Made by a program: the position numbers and the translations under genes
Shown here: positions 6,711 to 8,137 of the stretch, one piece after another
Numbering within the stretch: the first letter of the stretch is position 1
Layout: every line of letters starts with the position of its first letter
Assembly: GCA_028718575.1 (NCBI GenBank)
Contig: JAQULN010000116.1
Span: forward strand, 1 to 8,137
From: Candidatus Krumholzibacteriia bacterium
GTDB taxonomy: Bacteria; Krumholzibacteriota; Krumholzibacteriia; LZORAL124-64-63
Length of the DNA stretch: 8,137 bases
Direction of reading: 5' to 3'
The notes under the pieces: model-generated
What the model was told of the DNA's origin: nothing
The model's database searches: none
The model's input: only the letters and a program-made list of their open reading frames with translations

Positions 6711-6717
6711 TGATCTC

Positions 6718-7419
6718 ATGAAAACGCATCTCATCGCGATCCTGCTGGTGCTGATGAGCGTCGCGGGCTACGCCCAGGAGGACTCGCCTGTACCCTATAT
6801 CACCGTTGCGGGGAATGCCGAAACATGGGTGGAGCCCGACGTCGCGATATGGGCCGTCCGCATAGAAAAGACCGGTCGGAACTTGGCCGATCTGCAGCGA
6901 CAAAGCGATGCGGATCTCGACCTCTTGCTTGAGACGCTCTCCAAGATGGGTATCTCTCAGGGGGCGGTGACGAGTGGACGCATCACTGTCCGCAAGGAGT
7001 ACCAGCAGGCCAAGGTAGGCAGGGGAGACTTCAAGGGGTACGTCCTGTCGCGAGTTGTCGATTTCGAGCAGGGCGACGTGATGCAATACGAGGAGTTCTT
7101 GCGGCAGTTGATGGGAGAAGCCGGCCTCGATGCGACTCCTCAGTTCAGATTCGCCGCTGAAGATTCTATACGGACTCTGGTCCATCTCGCGGCAGTGAGA
7201 AATGCTCGCGAGAAAGCCGTGGCGATGGCAGCGGAACTCGGCTCGAGGGTCGGTCCGCCGTTGATCATCAGCGAGTACCCGATCATCACCGACTATCAGC
7301 AGGTTACGAACCTTGCGATGGAGCGGGGGACAATCCTACGCCTCCAACCACAGCGCGTGAGATTCGCTTCGACGGTCTATGTCCGTTTCGCACTCGAGCC
7401 GGGTACGCCCGACTCCTGA
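6718..7419 (+). CDS. Exported SIMPL-domain (DUF541) protein
   Basis: A 233-residue protein of the SIMPL/DUF541 family, related to BP26/OMP28-type periplasmic proteins. Members are exported and sometimes linked to oxidative or envelope stress, but the molecular role is not settled. Residues 1-19 form a signal peptide: a Lys, a hydrophobic run LIAILLVLMSV (5-15) and GYA before the likely cut between A19 and Q20. The mature part opens with the hallmark ITVAGNAETWVEPDVAIWAV (28-47). The C-terminal half has the family segment AVRNAREKAVAMAAELG (159-175) and a final beta strand with STVYVRFAL (218-226). The length is typical. It is separated by 89 bases from the next exported protein on the same strand, so the two may be co-transcribed. 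Codon use is less GC-extreme than in the ygfK operon. Confidence 0.9.
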   Translation: MKTHLIAILLVLMSVAGYAQEDSPVPYITVAGNAETWVEPDVAIWAVRIEKTGRNLADLQRQSDADLDLLLETLSKMGISQGAVTSGRITVRKEYQQAKVGRGDFKGYVLSRVVDFEQGDVMQYEEFLRQLMGEAGLDATPQFRFAAEDSIRTLVHLAAVRNAREKAVAMAAELGSRVGPPLIISEYPIITDYQQVTNLAMERGTILRLQPQRVRFASTVYVRFALEPGTPDS

Positions 7420-7432
7420 CCGCTCCGACGGA

Positions 7433-7490
7433 CGGCTGAAAGCCGCCGCTGATTTCGGGCGTCGGGCATTGTGGCAGACCAATTGGCCAC
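7433..7490 (+). other. Two small hairpins between the exported-protein genes
   Basis: CGGCT-GAA-AGCCG (7433-7445) is a 5-pair hairpin, and GTGGC (7471-7475) can pair with GCCAC (7486-7490), followed by TTTCC. Both are short and neither has a real T-run. They may cause partial attenuation between the two genes or mean nothing. Confidence 0.3.
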
Positions 7491-7498
7491 TTTCCAAC

Positions 7499-7503
7499 GG
7501 AGG
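7499..7503 (+). promoter_or_regulatory. Ribosome binding site deciding the start at 7509
   Basis: GGAGG lies 5 bases before the ATG at 7509. A nearer ATG at 7504 meets a stop after two codons, so 7509 is the true start. Confidence 0.75.
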
Positions 7504-7508
7504 ATGAC

Positions 7509-8137
7509 ATGAACTGGGTCCTGAGGTGCGTCGGCGTGTGGCTCCTAGCTTCCGTGTTCGGGAACGCCGCGGGCGTCGCTTCGATGGTCGGCGGCGGTCC
7601 CGCGGACACGACGAAAGCAACTGGGAGAGTCCTTGCGGGGGAAATTGGGTCGTCGTCCCAGTGGGGATCTGGTTGGCTGGATCTAGCAATGGTCACGGAC
7701 TTCACGAAGGGTGATGTCCTGCGGCTTAGGATTGGGGGTTCGGCGAAGAAAGTCGTCGTCCGCTTGCTTCCTAAGACAGAACCCCAGGAAACGAGCGCCG
7801 GGATCATTGGCGGTGCAGTAGTGGTGCCGGAAAGCCGGGTGGTCGAAGTGATTCTCGACACCGACCGCAAGTTCATCAAGCAGATCTCTGTGCATGGTGG
7901 GACCAATCCCTGGGGCAAGTTTCCATTGGGTTCTTCGAATGGGCCAGCGACTCTCGAAACTGCAGAACTTGTGAATTGCGTTCCGGCGCCAAAGAGTTCC
8001 GCGGACACCACGAAAGCAACGGGGAGAGTCCTTGCGGGGGAGATTGGGTCGTCGCCTCAGTGGGGATCTGGTTGGCTGGATCTAGCAACGGTTGCGGATT
8101 TCAAGAAAGGCGATGCCCTTCGGCTAAGAATTGGAGG
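7509..8137 (+). CDS. Exported protein of unknown family with tandem 133-residue repeats, C-terminus beyond window
   Basis: The open frame starts at 7509 and stays open to the window edge: 209 codons are visible and the end is missing. Residues 1-24 look like a signal peptide (hydrophobic VLRCVGVWLLASVFGNAAG, with GVA before a likely cut near S25). The mature part begins a repeat at A32, with ADTTKATGRVLAGEIGSS, then WGSGWLDLA (52-60), FTKGDVLRLRIGG (65-77), KVVVRLLP (81-88), GIIGGAVVVPESRVVEVIL (98-116), ISVHGGTNPWGKFPLG (126-141) and NGPATLETAELV (144-155). A second copy starts at A165 with nearly the same residues and is cut by the edge. The alternating beta-strand pattern and glycine turns suggest a beta-sandwich, perhaps a binding module; I do not recognise the family. 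It follows the SIMPL gene by 89 bases on the same strand. Confidence 0.8.
   Translation, partial: MNWVLRCVGVWLLASVFGNAAGVASMVGGGPADTTKATGRVLAGEIGSSSQWGSGWLDLAMVTDFTKGDVLRLRIGGSAKKVVVRLLPKTEPQETSAGIIGGAVVVPESRVVEVILDTDRKFIKQISVHGGTNPWGKFPLGSSNGPATLETAELVNCVPAPKSSADTTKATGRVLAGEIGSSPQWGSGWLDLATVADFKKGDALRLRIG
7602..8137 (+). repeat. In-frame tandem repeat, 399-base period
   Basis: Unit 1 spans 7602-8000 and unit 2 starts at 8001 and continues out of the window. The period is exactly 133 codons. Over the 137 bases that can be compared I count about 17 mismatches (roughly 88 % identity). The first 89 bases have only 5 mismatches; after that, differences are denser and most are at third codon positions. 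Confidence 0.9.

Larger units (their letters stand above)
6191..6717. other. Gene-poor intergenic region with repeats and hairpins
   Basis: I find no convincing gene in these 527 bases. Short ORFs on both strands (for example 6324-6563 plus and 6437-6667 minus) lack family motifs, good ribosome sites and consistent codon bias. The region contains paired hairpins (6242-6269), the second copy of the 17-base repeat (6291-6307) and a duplicated CTGTCA-rich element (6569-6657). A weak sigma-70-like pair, TTGAAT (6424-6429) and TAGAGT (6446-6451) with 16 bases between, is the best promoter candidate I can offer for the gene at 6718; it is not strong. Confidence 0.6.

Noticed and set aside
7472..7486. 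Second sigma-54-like site, TGGC-N7-TTGG, before the gene at 7509
   Set aside because: The essential GC at -12 is GG here, and the site is better read as part of a small hairpin.
7336..8088. Two minus-strand ORFs starting with the same MLDPANQIPT sequence (7336-7689 and 7876-8088)
   Set aside because: They look like a repeated gene family but are only the antisense image of the 399-base tandem repeat in the exported protein gene.

Overview
The window comes from a GC-rich bacterium. The left two thirds are extremely GC-rich and third-position GC-biased, so long antisense ORFs appear there by chance. The right third is clearly less GC-rich. I cannot name a taxon. The left-hand genes belong to families found in anaerobes and facultative anaerobes such as E. 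coli and clostridia. The two exported proteins on the right, the toxin-antitoxin pair and the lack of close E. coli synteny suggest a less-studied GC-rich lineage, possibly a metagenome assembly.

Region 1 (1-5311, minus strand) is a tight three-gene operon read leftwards: ygeW (carbamoyltransferase, 5311-4064), ygfK (very large flavin and iron-sulphur oxidoreductase, 4059-520) and ygeX (diaminopropionate ammonia-lyase, from 518, cut by the window edge). The gaps are 4 and 1 bases and each gene has its own Shine-Dalgarno, so translation is probably coupled. These three families belong to the bacterial gene set tied to anaerobic purine/uric acid breakdown (in E. coli ygeW-ygeX-ygeY-hyuA ... ygfK-ssnA-xdhD). 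The plausible flow is redox chemistry by YgfK, carbamoyl transfer by YgeW (possibly conserving energy as carbamoyl phosphate), and cleavage of 2,3-diaminopropionate by YgeX to pyruvate and ammonia. The order of steps is inference. About 85 bases upstream of ygeW is a well-matched sigma-54 (-24/-12) promoter on the minus strand.

Region 2 (5312-6190, plus strand) is the intergenic divide followed by a BrnT/BrnA type II toxin-antitoxin pair (toxin first). Its sigma-70 promoter sits so close to the toxin ATG that the transcript may be leaderless, and a short palindrome overlaps the -10. A 17-base direct repeat lies on both sides of the pair.

Region 3 (6191-6717) has no convincing gene. It holds two overlapping, mutually exclusive perfect hairpins, 10-base tandem repeats and a duplicated approximately 37-base element rich in CTGTCA.

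Region 4 (6718-8137, plus strand) has a periplasmic SIMPL-domain (DUF541) protein, then an exported protein of unknown family. The second is built from a 133-residue unit whose second copy starts exactly 399 bases after the first. It runs off the right edge.
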